A DNA stretch of 12,712 nucleotides. Source: DATMBL01 sp050735975 (GTDB taxonomy: Bacteria; Desulfobacterota; Binatia; UBA9968). The stretch spans positions 1-12,712 of the forward strand of contig JBOHVS010000411.1 in NCBI GenBank assembly GCA_050735975.1, in the 5' to 3' direction. The position numbers and the translations under genes are program-made. Each line of letters opens with the position of its first letter. The stretch's first letter is position 1. A model generated the notes under the pieces. The model made no database searches. It was given only the letters and a program-made list of their open reading frames with translations, and had not been told where the DNA came from. This document shows, one piece after another, positions 1 to 6,279 of the stretch.

Positions 1-81
1 GGGGTGTGAGGCAATGTCCAAGCTCATGTTTGTCTCCTCTTCTGAGCGCCCTACTCCAAGGGACTTCGTGATATTGTTCAT
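1..81 (-). CDS. N-terminal start of an unidentified gene, cut by window edge
   Basis: A reading frame opens with ATG at 81 on the minus strand and stays open to the window edge (27 codons). AAGGAG lies 6 bases before this ATG. A second in-frame ATG at 27 has its own GAGGAG 6 bases upstream, so the true start could be either one. The peptide begins MNNITKSLGVGRSEEET and continues MSLDIASHP from the second start. It follows the hydrolase stop by 19 bases on the same strand and is probably co-transcribed with it. Too little is visible to name a family. Confidence 0.5.
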   Translation of the reverse strand, partial: MNNITKSLGVGRSEEETNMSLDIASHP

Positions 82-100
82 GGGATTCTCCTTCACCAAG

Positions 101-937
101 TTAGTAGTTGCGGATTCGCACTCGGAGGAATTCCAGAAGGTCGAAGTTGACCTGATCCTGATGTGTAGCCGTTATTCCGTGCGGCGCTCCGGGATAATAA
201 ATTTCCTTTGCGCCCTTTATAAGCTTTGCCGACTTTTTTGCCGAATCCTTAACAGGAACGATCTGGTCATCCTCGCCGTGCAACACCAACGCGGGAACAT
301 CGATCTTCTTGAGGTCCTCAGTGAAGTCGGTCTCGGAGAATGCCTTGATCGATTCATACGCGTTCTTCAGGCCTGCTTGCATGCTCCAAAGCCAGAATTG
401 ATCTAGGGTGCCCTGGGAGACTTTTGCGTCGGGCCGGTTAGCGCCATAGAACTGAATTGCCAAATCCCTGTAGAATTGAGAACGATCCTTGACTAGGCCG
501 GCGCGTAAGCCATCGAAGACTTCCATGGGGAGCCCCTCTGGATTCGCTTGCGTCTTTAGCATGATCGGTGGCACTGCAGCGACAAGAACTACTTTGGCGA
601 CGCGCTTCGATCCATGACGACCGATATATCGCGTGACCTCTCCGCCTCCCGTCGAGTGACCGATCAGAGTGGCATTCCGCAGATCAAGCGCTTCGATAAT
701 GGCCGCAAGATCATCGGCATAACCATTCATGTCATTTCCCGAGGAGGCTTGGCTTGATCGGCCATGACCACGACGGTCATGCGCGACGACTCTATATCCG
801 TTCTGCGCGAGAAACATCATTTGGCCGTCCCAAGCATCAGAGCTCAAGGGCCATCCGTGCGAGAACGTTACGACTGGGCCCTCGCCCCATTCCTTGTAAT
901 AGATTTCTGTGCCGTCTTTGCTGGTGATTGTAGACAT
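101..937 (-). CDS. alpha/beta hydrolase, non-heme chloroperoxidase/arylesterase type
   Basis: This 278-residue protein has the full alpha/beta hydrolase layout: the oxyanion-hole region HGWPLSSDAW (about 27-36), DRRGHGRSS, the nucleophile elbow GHSTGGG with Ser95, the acid region HGEDDQIVP (Asp224 likely) and the catalytic His253 in APHG. The length and motifs match the cofactor-free haloperoxidase/arylesterase group (Pseudomonas fluorescens esterase relatives), cytosolic serine esterases that can also perhydrolyse short carboxylic acids. The physiological substrate cannot be read from the sequence. There is no signal peptide. The start is set by AAGGAGG 6 bases before the ATG. It lies 117 bases downstream of the cupin gene on the same strand with no obvious promoter between, so it is probably transcribed with it from the sigma-54 promoter. 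The last few residues (RVRIRNY) run slightly past the usual family end. Confidence 0.92.
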   Translation of the reverse strand: MSTITSKDGTEIYYKEWGEGPVVTFSHGWPLSSDAWDGQMMFLAQNGYRVVAHDRRGHGRSSQASSGNDMNGYADDLAAIIEALDLRNATLIGHSTGGGEVTRYIGRHGSKRVAKVVLVAAVPPIMLKTQANPEGLPMEVFDGLRAGLVKDRSQFYRDLAIQFYGANRPDAKVSQGTLDQFWLWSMQAGLKNAYESIKAFSETDFTEDLKKIDVPALVLHGEDDQIVPVKDSAKKSAKLIKGAKEIYYPGAPHGITATHQDQVNFDLLEFLRVRIRNY

Positions 938-1054
938 TGTTATCCTCCTTAACGTCGAGTTTCTGTTTGTTGAACCATAGCAGTTTGTTTATCGTGCGTG
1001 TTTCCAGCGCTCTGTCGGTGGTAACGGAGAAAGCGGGAGAGGACGCTCCCGTAG

Positions 1055-1486
1055 TTACTTTACTGGCACGAGCACTGGCGCGCCCTTCTCCTTGACCAAG
1101 AAAACAAGGAATTTTGCTGGTTGAGTGTTGCTCGCGCTCCGACCAACGATATGAACATCGTTGGGGCCTTCATAAAAGGTCTCCCCTGGTGTGAGCGTCA
1201 CTTGTTTTCCGCCTTTCAGCTGCATGACGATGGAGCCCTCCAGCACGTATACAAATGCGTGTGCATTGTGACGATGTATAGGGTCTGAAGCCCCGGTCGG
1301 ATACTCTACTGCGATCAGCAGGCCTTCCTTACCAGGGAAGTCCTTCAGATCTTTCGACATGAGCGGTGTGACAATAGCTTGCTGAGCCGTTGCGGTGCCT
1401 GGTATTAGGCATAGACCGATACTCAGGTTCAGAGCTAATATGAGATACCGAACCTTCATAGACCTACGATGGGTTGCGTGCTTCAT
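1055..1486 (-). CDS. secreted single-domain cupin protein
   Basis: This 143-residue protein has an N-terminal signal sequence: a basic start (KHATHRR), a hydrophobic core at about 13-29, and probable cleavage after TATA near residue 34. The mature part is one small cupin barrel. Motif 1 is at about 68-84 (His71, His73 and Glu83 region, PIHRHNAHAFVYVLEG) and motif 2 at about 101-112 (PGETFYEGPNDVH, His112). These residues are the usual metal ligands, so a periplasmic metal-binding protein is likely. Small cupins range from dioxygenases to ligand sensors, and the activity cannot be assigned. The start is well supported by AAGGAGG 7 bases upstream. It is the first full-sized gene downstream of the -24/-12 promoter at 1612-1627, and so a probable target of the adjacent sigma-54 activator. 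Confidence 0.88.
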   Translation of the reverse strand: MKHATHRRSMKVRYLILALNLSIGLCLIPGTATAQQAIVTPLMSKDLKDFPGKEGLLIAVEYPTGASDPIHRHNAHAFVYVLEGSIVMQLKGGKQVTLTPGETFYEGPNDVHIVGRSASNTQPAKFLVFLVKEKGAPVLVPVK

Positions 1487-1522
1487 TATGGGTCCTCCTT
1501 CTCCGTAATGTTGAATATGTTG

Positions 1523-1582
1523 TTAACGGCGCGACTCCTCTAACCATAATTTCGTGCCGATCCTCTTAGTCGGATATTTCAT
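1523..1582 (-). CDS. candidate 19-codon ORF in the cupin leader
   Basis: ATG at 1582 is preceded by GAGGAG with a 5-base spacer and followed by 18 sense codons and TAA. The peptide, MKYPTKRIGTKLWLEESRR, is strongly basic. It begins about 20 bases after the transcription start inferred from the -24/-12 promoter, so it would be the first translated frame on that mRNA, 36 bases ahead of the cupin ATG. It could be a leader peptide, a small protein or chance. The ribosome site and position favour translation, but no family is recognised. Confidence 0.4.
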   Translation of the reverse strand: MKYPTKRIGTKLWLEESRR

Positions 1583-1611
1583 ATTTGCTCCTCTTTTGTG
1601 ATTAGGAGTTG

Positions 1612-1627
1612 AGCAATTCAAGGGCCA
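1612..1627 (-). promoter_or_regulatory. sigma-54 (-24/-12) promoter for the cupin/hydrolase operon
   Basis: The minus strand reads TGGCCCTTGAATTGCT. The GG (1626-1625) and GC (1614-1613) have exactly the 10-base gap of RpoN promoters, and the flanking TGGC and TTGC also fit the consensus. The transcription start would fall near 1601, just ahead of the small ORF and the cupin gene. The next gene upstream encodes a sigma-54-dependent activator, which is what such a promoter requires. Confidence 0.65.
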
Positions 1628-1628
1628 C

Positions 1629-1645
1629 TTTGTTCCGATAACAAA
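1629..1645. promoter_or_regulatory. dyad TTTGTT-N5-AACAAA abutting the -24 box
   Basis: A perfect 6+6 bp inverted repeat with a 5-base centre ends 2 bases upstream of the -24/-12 promoter. This is closer than a sigma-54 activator normally binds, so it may be an operator for another regulator, possibly the neighbouring FixJ-like protein or a repressor. It is AT-rich and short, so chance is possible. Confidence 0.35.
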
Positions 1646-1726
1646 CACGGGCCGATTTTGTTGCTAAATAGTTTCGCGACGGTCTTGGTCAGGAGGTTTT
1701 GATTCCACAAGATAGAGCCACCGCCC

Positions 1727-1750
1727 GTCGACAGTTTGACTTCTGTCGAC
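1727..1750. promoter_or_regulatory. candidate upstream activator site GTCGACAG-N8-CTGTCGAC
   Basis: A perfect 8+8 bp dyad is centred about 137 bases upstream of the inferred start of the sigma-54 promoter. Its size and distance fit an enhancer for a Fis-HTH activator. The adjacent NtrC-type regulator is the natural candidate protein. A related short palindrome, GTCGATATCGAC, lies at 1831-1842. Confidence 0.5.
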
Positions 1751-2011
1751 ATAGCGACTCATGCGAGCCTTGGTGCCGCAAGCCGAGGAGCGGTGTCCGG
1801 AGCGATTCGAGCATTCAGATTCAGCCGCACGTCGATATCGACAGGACGATGAATATCGATGGGTAACACAGTTCCCCAAGTTCGTTACGAGCCCGCCGTC
1901 AGAGTCACGGCACAGCTCGCCATGCCTACGCGAGCTAGGCGCAAAAAAGGCACTCGTGCGTTGGTACGCAGAAGAATGGTTATGGCTGCGAAGGCTAGGG
2001 GTCTGTACCGC

Positions 2012-3451
2012 TCAGTCTTTTACGGGTGGTGCGATCTTCGCTATGTCATCGGGAACGATGGAGATATACTTTCGGTCCTGTGAGATGCCCATTCTTTCCA
2101 TTTTCGATAACAGGGTGGTGCGCTTGAGCCCCAGCCGCAAAGCGGCCCCATGGCGACCTCCGATCACGCCACCGGTCTCACGCAAAACCCGCAGTATATG
2201 GTCACGCTCGATATCTTCGAGCGTCCCGCCGGTCGACGCAACCACTGGATTGTCAAGCTGCAGTTCGTTGGCTTGAAGGCGCAAGACTTCTCCAGGCGTT
2301 AGAATTACCGAGCGTTCAATGAAGTTCTGCAATTCCCTGATGTTTCCTGGCCAAGAGTAGCTACACAGCGCCGCCATAGCTTCTGGGGGAATCGACTCCA
2401 CTCGCTTGTTCATGCGTTGGGAATACTTGTCTACGTTATGACGCACTAGCAGCGGAATGTCGCCAGATCGCTCGCGAAGCGGCGGAAGGTGTATGGGAAA
2501 AACGTTGAGACGGAAATAAAGGTCCTCACGAAATAGCTTTGCCTTGGTCATCTGAGCCAAATCGCGATTCGTTGCCGCAACGATCCGCACATTGACGTGA
2601 GTGGTGCGTGTACTGCCCAAACGTTCAAACTCCTGCTCTTGTAAAACCCGTAGGAGCTTAGGTTGCAATTCCAGGGGAATGTCACCGATTTCGTCGAGGA
2701 ACAGTGTTCCCTCGTGCGCTAACTCGAAGCGGCCGCTCTTCTGTGCCACCGCACCGGTAAATGCCCCTTTCTCATGACCAAACAACTCGCTTTCCAACAA
2801 ACCCAAGGGAATGGCCGCGCAATTGAGCTTGACGAAAGGTTTCGAGCGGCGAGGGCTGAGATTGTGGATCGCGCGTGCAATCAATTCTTTTCCTGTCCCC
2901 GTCTCACCATAAATGAGCACGGTCGAATCAGTGCCCGCTACAGTCTCGACCTCTTTTAGTACGCGGCGCAACGCAGTACTTTGCCCGACGATCTCCGAGA
3001 AGCTAATTTCATTGCAGAGTCTGTCTTTAGAGTACGGTTTCTCGTCAGCCGGCGTGCTATTTAATTGCGCAAAGTGATAGCTGCGCTTGATCGCCTGCTC
3101 GACGGCGTTTAGCAGGTCTTCGTCGCGGAAAGGTTTCGTGAGAAATTCGATGGCTCCGGCTTTCATCGCACGCACACTCATCGGGATGTCGCCGTGACCG
3201 GTGATGAAGACAATGGGAATCTGCACATCGACCTTGGCCAGTTCCTGCTGCAGATCGAGCCCGCTTAATCCCGGAAGCTGTACATCGAGCACCAAGCAGC
3301 TGGGAGAATCCGGACGCGGGCTTGCCAAGAACTCTTGGGCCGAGGCAAATGTCTCTGTATTGAGCCCTGCCGAGCGAATGAGATTTTTCAGACTTTCGCG
3401 GATTGAAGAGTCGTCGTCAACGACAAAGACGAATGGGTTTTTATCATTCAT
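2012..3451 (-). CDS. sigma-54-dependent response regulator (FixJ-like REC, AAA+, Fis-type HTH)
   Basis: This is a 479-residue transcription activator. The N-terminal receiver (about 6-120) has the acidic DDD at 12-14, phospho-acceptor Asp56, Thr84 and Lys106. The AAA+ sigma-54 interaction domain (about 150-385) has Walker A GETGTGKE (182-189), the GAFTGA loop that contacts sigma-54 (229-234), Walker B with Asp253/Glu254, and arginines in FREDLYFRLNVFP. A Fis-type HTH lies at about 410-455. When phosphorylated it should form a ring and hydrolyse ATP to open sigma-54 promoters. The receiver resembles FixJ receivers and the one encoded at 4049-4672 more than typical NtrC receivers. The start has GAGGAGG 7 bases upstream. 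It lies 62 bases after the REC gene, and its likely target promoter is in the gap just downstream. The C-terminal tail (about 457-479) is longer than usual. Confidence 0.95.
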   Translation of the reverse strand: MNDKNPFVFVVDDDSSIRESLKNLIRSAGLNTETFASAQEFLASPRPDSPSCLVLDVQLPGLSGLDLQQELAKVDVQIPIVFITGHGDIPMSVRAMKAGAIEFLTKPFRDEDLLNAVEQAIKRSYHFAQLNSTPADEKPYSKDRLCNEISFSEIVGQSTALRRVLKEVETVAGTDSTVLIYGETGTGKELIARAIHNLSPRRSKPFVKLNCAAIPLGLLESELFGHEKGAFTGAVAQKSGRFELAHEGTLFLDEIGDIPLELQPKLLRVLQEQEFERLGSTRTTHVNVRIVAATNRDLAQMTKAKLFREDLYFRLNVFPIHLPPLRERSGDIPLLVRHNVDKYSQRMNKRVESIPPEAMAALCSYSWPGNIRELQNFIERSVILTPGEVLRLQANELQLDNPVVASTGGTLEDIERDHILRVLRETGGVIGGRHGAALRLGLKRTTLLSKMERMGISQDRKYISIVPDDIAKIAPPVKD

Positions 3452-3513
3452 GGCTTAACCTCCTCAGAGAGTCCGACCTCCTGATCATCCCCAAATGGGT
3501 CAAACTCTTGGTC

Positions 3514-3885
3514 TCACGAATGCTTGAGAGCCGCATCTATCGCATTGAGTAGTTCTTCCTCGCGGAATGGTTTGTACAAAAAGGCCACCGCGCCGGTTTC
3601 GAGGGCGCGCGCACGGGCATCACCGTCTGCGCCCGACGTAATGAAGATGATCGGGATTTGCCAGTTGGCCGCAACGATCTTGAGCTGCAGATCGAGCCCG
3701 TTCATGCCAGGCATGCGCACGTCGAGAATCAGGCATGCCGTGTCGCGCGCTTGAGGTGAGCTCAAAAACGCTTCCGCCGAAGGGAAACCTTGCGTCCGGA
3801 ATCCGACGGATCGGATCAGATTGTCGAGCGAGTTCCTTAGCGACTCGTCATCGTCAACAATCGAAATGAGTGGAACCCCGGACAT
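3514..3885 (-). CDS. stand-alone receiver (REC-only response regulator)
   Basis: A single receiver domain of 123 residues with DDD at 11-13, phospho-acceptor Asp55 in LILDVRMPG, Thr83, Lys105 and no output domain. I chose ATG at 3885, not the further upstream in-frame start at 3930, because AGGAGA sits 9 bases before 3885 and the FixJ-like receiver homology begins immediately after it. It lies between two full regulators and its domain is clearly related to both. REC-only proteins can be phosphate sinks, relay intermediates or allosteric partners, and the sequence does not say which. The 163 bases before it contain an inverted repeat (TAGTAC/GTACTA, 4034-4051) overlapping the preceding stop codon, and no convincing promoter. 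Confidence 0.88.
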   Translation of the reverse strand: MSGVPLISIVDDDESLRNSLDNLIRSVGFRTQGFPSAEAFLSSPQARDTACLILDVRMPGMNGLDLQLKIVAANWQIPIIFITSGADGDARARALETGAVAFLYKPFREEELLNAIDAALKHS

Positions 3886-4048
3886 GCAACTGTGTCTCCT
3901 TTTTAGCTTATCTGCGTAAAATAGACTCACTTACGGAATGCAAGAATCGATTCACCTCATCCGTTGTGCCTCGATTGTATGGCGCGCTAGGGGATACTGT
4001 AACGCGCTTTAAGAGGGGCCGTCTATCAGACTTTAGTACAGGCGGGTA

Positions 4049-4672
4049 CTACTTTGGGGTAGGGATTCCGAGCCTATCAGACATCCGCACCAACTCGGCC
4101 AGGGAGTTGGCTCCCATTTTTTCCATCACCTGGTGGCGGTGAATTTTAACCGTGGTCTCGCTGGTGCCGAGTTCTCCCGCAATCTGCTTGTTGAGCAGTC
4201 CGGTGACCACCAGGTTCAGGACCTCCCGCTCGCGCGGCGTGAGTGAGTCAACGCGACGGCGTAGCTCTTCAATTTCCACCCGCTGCTCGCGCCCTTTGCG
4301 GTCGCGTTCCAGCGCCTGCTGAATAGCATCCAGCAGGTCCTGGTCACGGAAGGGTTTGCTCAAAAACTCCACCGCCCCGGCTTTCATGGCCCTGACCGTC
4401 ATGGGGATGTCGCCATGGCCGGTGATAAAGATGATCGGAATCTCCATTGCGGCTTCTACCATCCGTTTCTGCAGATCCAGACCGCTCAGACCCGGCAGCC
4501 GTACATCAAGCACCAGGCAGCCAGGCACATCCGGACGCTTGCGGCGCAGGAACTCCTGAGCCGAAGGGAACCCCTCGACTTCCAGCCCAACCGAACTAAT
4601 GAGGTTCTCCAGCGAACGGCGCATAGCCGCATCGTCATCGATGACGAATACCAATCCGTCTTTTTCGCTCAT
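4049..4672 (-). CDS. FixJ/NarL-type response regulator (REC + LuxR HTH)
   Basis: This 207-residue regulator has a receiver at about 6-122 (DDD at 12-14, phospho-acceptor Asp56, Thr84, Lys106), a short charged linker, and a LuxR-type DNA-binding domain at about 143-200 (LTPREREVLNLVVTGLLNKQ, then the recognition helix SETTVKIHRHQVMEKMG). This is the FixJ/TodT/StyR architecture. The ATG overlaps the kinase stop codon by the four bases ATGA, which implies translational coupling and a cognate pair. The family acts as a phosphorylation-dependent dimeric activator. Its target promoter is not evident here. Confidence 0.94.
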   Translation of the reverse strand: MSEKDGLVFVIDDDAAMRRSLENLISSVGLEVEGFPSAQEFLRRKRPDVPGCLVLDVRLPGLSGLDLQKRMVEAAMEIPIIFITGHGDIPMTVRAMKAGAVEFLSKPFRDQDLLDAIQQALERDRKGREQRVEIEELRRRVDSLTPREREVLNLVVTGLLNKQIAGELGTSETTVKIHRHQVMEKMGANSLAELVRMSDRLGIPTPK

Positions 4673-6279
4673 GCCACCTTCTCGCCACCGGGCGGCAAGG
4701 TGAACTGAAACGTTGCGCCCCTGTCGTCATTCGCTGTCGCCCACAACCTCCCGCCGTGAGCTTCGATAATCGAGCGACTGATTGCCAATCCCATGCCCAT
4801 GCCTTGAGGCTTGGTCGTGTAGAACGCGTCGAAGAGACGGTCGAGAATTTTCGGATCCAGGCCCGGACCCGAATCTCGCACTGTGACCAGTACGCGCTGC
4901 GTTTCATCAGTGCCGGAGCAAATCAACAACTCTCGTGGACCGTCGCCGGCGCCGCTAATGGCTTCTATCGCGTTGATGATCAAATTGAGAATGACTTGTT
5001 GTAATTGGATTCGATCTGCCAAAATGAGTGGCACATAATGCATATCATCGGAGAGTCGAGTCTCTAACGCTATACCGCTGCGTTGCACTTCGCTGCGCGC
5101 AAGCGCAATGACTTCACGTATAGTTTCGTTGATGTCGAGCCAGTCTTTCCGCGGTGGAGCTTTCTTGGCGAGGGCACGAATCCGGGCGATGATTTCCCCA
5201 GCTCGATGGCCGTCTGCGACGACAAGCGCGGCAGACTGCCGCGCTTCCTCCAGCTTCTGAGCTGTGAGCCAGCGCAAGCAGGCACTGGCGTTATTGACGA
5301 TCGCGCCGAGCGGTTGGTTGATTTCATGGGCAATCGACGCAGTCATCTCTCCCAGCGTTGCCACCGGCGTAACATGGGCCAACTCCGCCTGCGTCTTCCG
5401 CAGCGCCTCTTCCGTTCGCTTGCGCTCGGTCACGTCGCGCACGATCCCACTAAAGAACCGCTCGTCTCCCGTCCCCATCTCGGCAAACGAAACATCCAGA
5501 TTAATCTCTCTTCCGTTCTTGTGCAGCCCAAGGAGAGACACGGCGTTCCACGAAATCCGTTTCTCCCCGGTTTCCAGATAACGACGGATGGCTTCTTCGT
5601 GGCGGTGCCGCATGCGCTCAGGCATGAGCGCCGTGATTTTCTGGCCGACTATTTCCGCTGGGGTATAGCCGAAGGCCTTCTCCACCGCCCCGTTGACGAA
5701 CAGAATTGTGCTCGTCTGGTCTATCGTCAGAATTACGTCCGTGGCGGTCTCGGCGAGCCTGCGGTAACGCTCCTCGCTCCGGCGCAACGCTTGCTCCCGC
5801 TGTTTACGGTCGGTGATGTCTCTAATGTAGGTACGAAAGTGGACGGGTGCGCCGCTGGCGTCCAATACAACCGAGACATTTAGATAAACCCATACGATGG
5901 AGCCGTCCTTTCGTATGTAGCGCTTCTCTAAATCAAACGATTTGATCTCGCCTCGAATGAGCCGCGAGCATTGATTCCAGTCCGCTTCTGCGTCATCCGG
6001 GTGGGTGAACTCGTGAAACCGGCGTCCCAGTAATTCTTCTTCTGTGTAACCTAGCAGCTTGCACAGAGTTGGTGGTACTTTGAGCCAGCGACCCTCCAGA
6101 TCCGTATGAGTCGCCATCACCAGGGAGAATTGCTCTGTCCGCGCCAAATTCTCCTGGCTCTCACGCAATGCATTTTCGGCGAGCTTGAGCTCGGTCACAT
6201 CCATGACGGTACCCACGAACTCAACAGGATCACCGGATGAGTTGAAAACCGGATGGCCTGTTGTGTGCATGTATCTCAT
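4669..6279 (-). CDS. PAS-PAS sensor histidine kinase, C-terminal part of a frameshifted gene
   Basis: This 536-residue frame starts in the middle of a PAS domain: residues 1-30 (MRYMHTTGHP...VGTVMDVTE) are only the last strands of a PAS fold. It continues with two complete PAS domains (about 50-160 and 171-287), a HisKA helix with phospho-acceptor His318 in SIAHEINQP, and a HATPase_c domain with the N box (Asn436), G1 (DSGPG, 469-473) and G2 (GMGMGL, 493-498). Every catalytic box is intact. The missing first half of the initial PAS domain is encoded upstream in another frame (see the frame ending at 6276). The frame used upstream of this ATG encodes IVLPDGT, the expected PAS sequence, so the ATG is not a natural start. 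Both halves together would form a FixL-like soluble kinase of about 973 residues. Confidence 0.9.
   Translation of the reverse strand: MRYMHTTGHPVFNSSGDPVEFVGTVMDVTELKLAENALRESQENLARTEQFSLVMATHTDLEGRWLKVPPTLCKLLGYTEEELLGRRFHEFTHPDDAEADWNQCSRLIRGEIKSFDLEKRYIRKDGSIVWVYLNVSVVLDASGAPVHFRTYIRDITDRKQREQALRRSEERYRRLAETATDVILTIDQTSTILFVNGAVEKAFGYTPAEIVGQKITALMPERMRHRHEEAIRRYLETGEKRISWNAVSLLGLHKNGREINLDVSFAEMGTGDERFFSGIVRDVTERKRTEEALRKTQAELAHVTPVATLGEMTASIAHEINQPLGAIVNNASACLRWLTAQKLEEARQSAALVVADGHRAGEIIARIRALAKKAPPRKDWLDINETIREVIALARSEVQRSGIALETRLSDDMHYVPLILADRIQLQQVILNLIINAIEAISGAGDGPRELLICSGTDETQRVLVTVRDSGPGLDPKILDRLFDAFYTTKPQGMGMGLAISRSIIEAHGGRLWATANDDRGATFQFTLPPGGEKVA

Larger units (their letters stand above)
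1487..2011. other. 525-base intergenic control region
   Basis: This gap separates the sigma-54 activator gene (stop at 2012) from the cupin gene. It contains the -24/-12 promoter, the 19-codon leader ORF, the dyads at 1629-1645 and 1727-1750, and the 12-base palindrome GTCGATATCGAC at 1831-1842. Immediately after the activator gene, a small minus-strand hairpin (TGCGT/ACGCA arms, 1957-1970) is followed at some distance by six T (1948-1943), which is at best a weak terminator. Frames that are open here on either strand resemble no protein family I know. Confidence 0.6.

Noticed and set aside
14..406. 130-codon plus-strand frame
   Set aside because: It lies antisense to the well-supported hydrolase and shows no family features.
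1943..1970. Rho-independent terminator after the sigma-54 activator gene
   Set aside because: A 5-bp hairpin is 8 bases away from the T-run and the nearer stem has only a 2-base loop, so it is too weak to call as a feature.
1664..2276. Frames on both strands in the gap after the sigma-54 activator gene
   Set aside because: Arginine/serine-rich low-quality translations, no ribosome sites and no recognisable motifs; one runs antisense into the activator gene.
5083..5883. 266-codon plus-strand frame
   Set aside because: Shadow of the histidine kinase, whose catalytic motifs and PAS domains are unmistakable on the minus strand.
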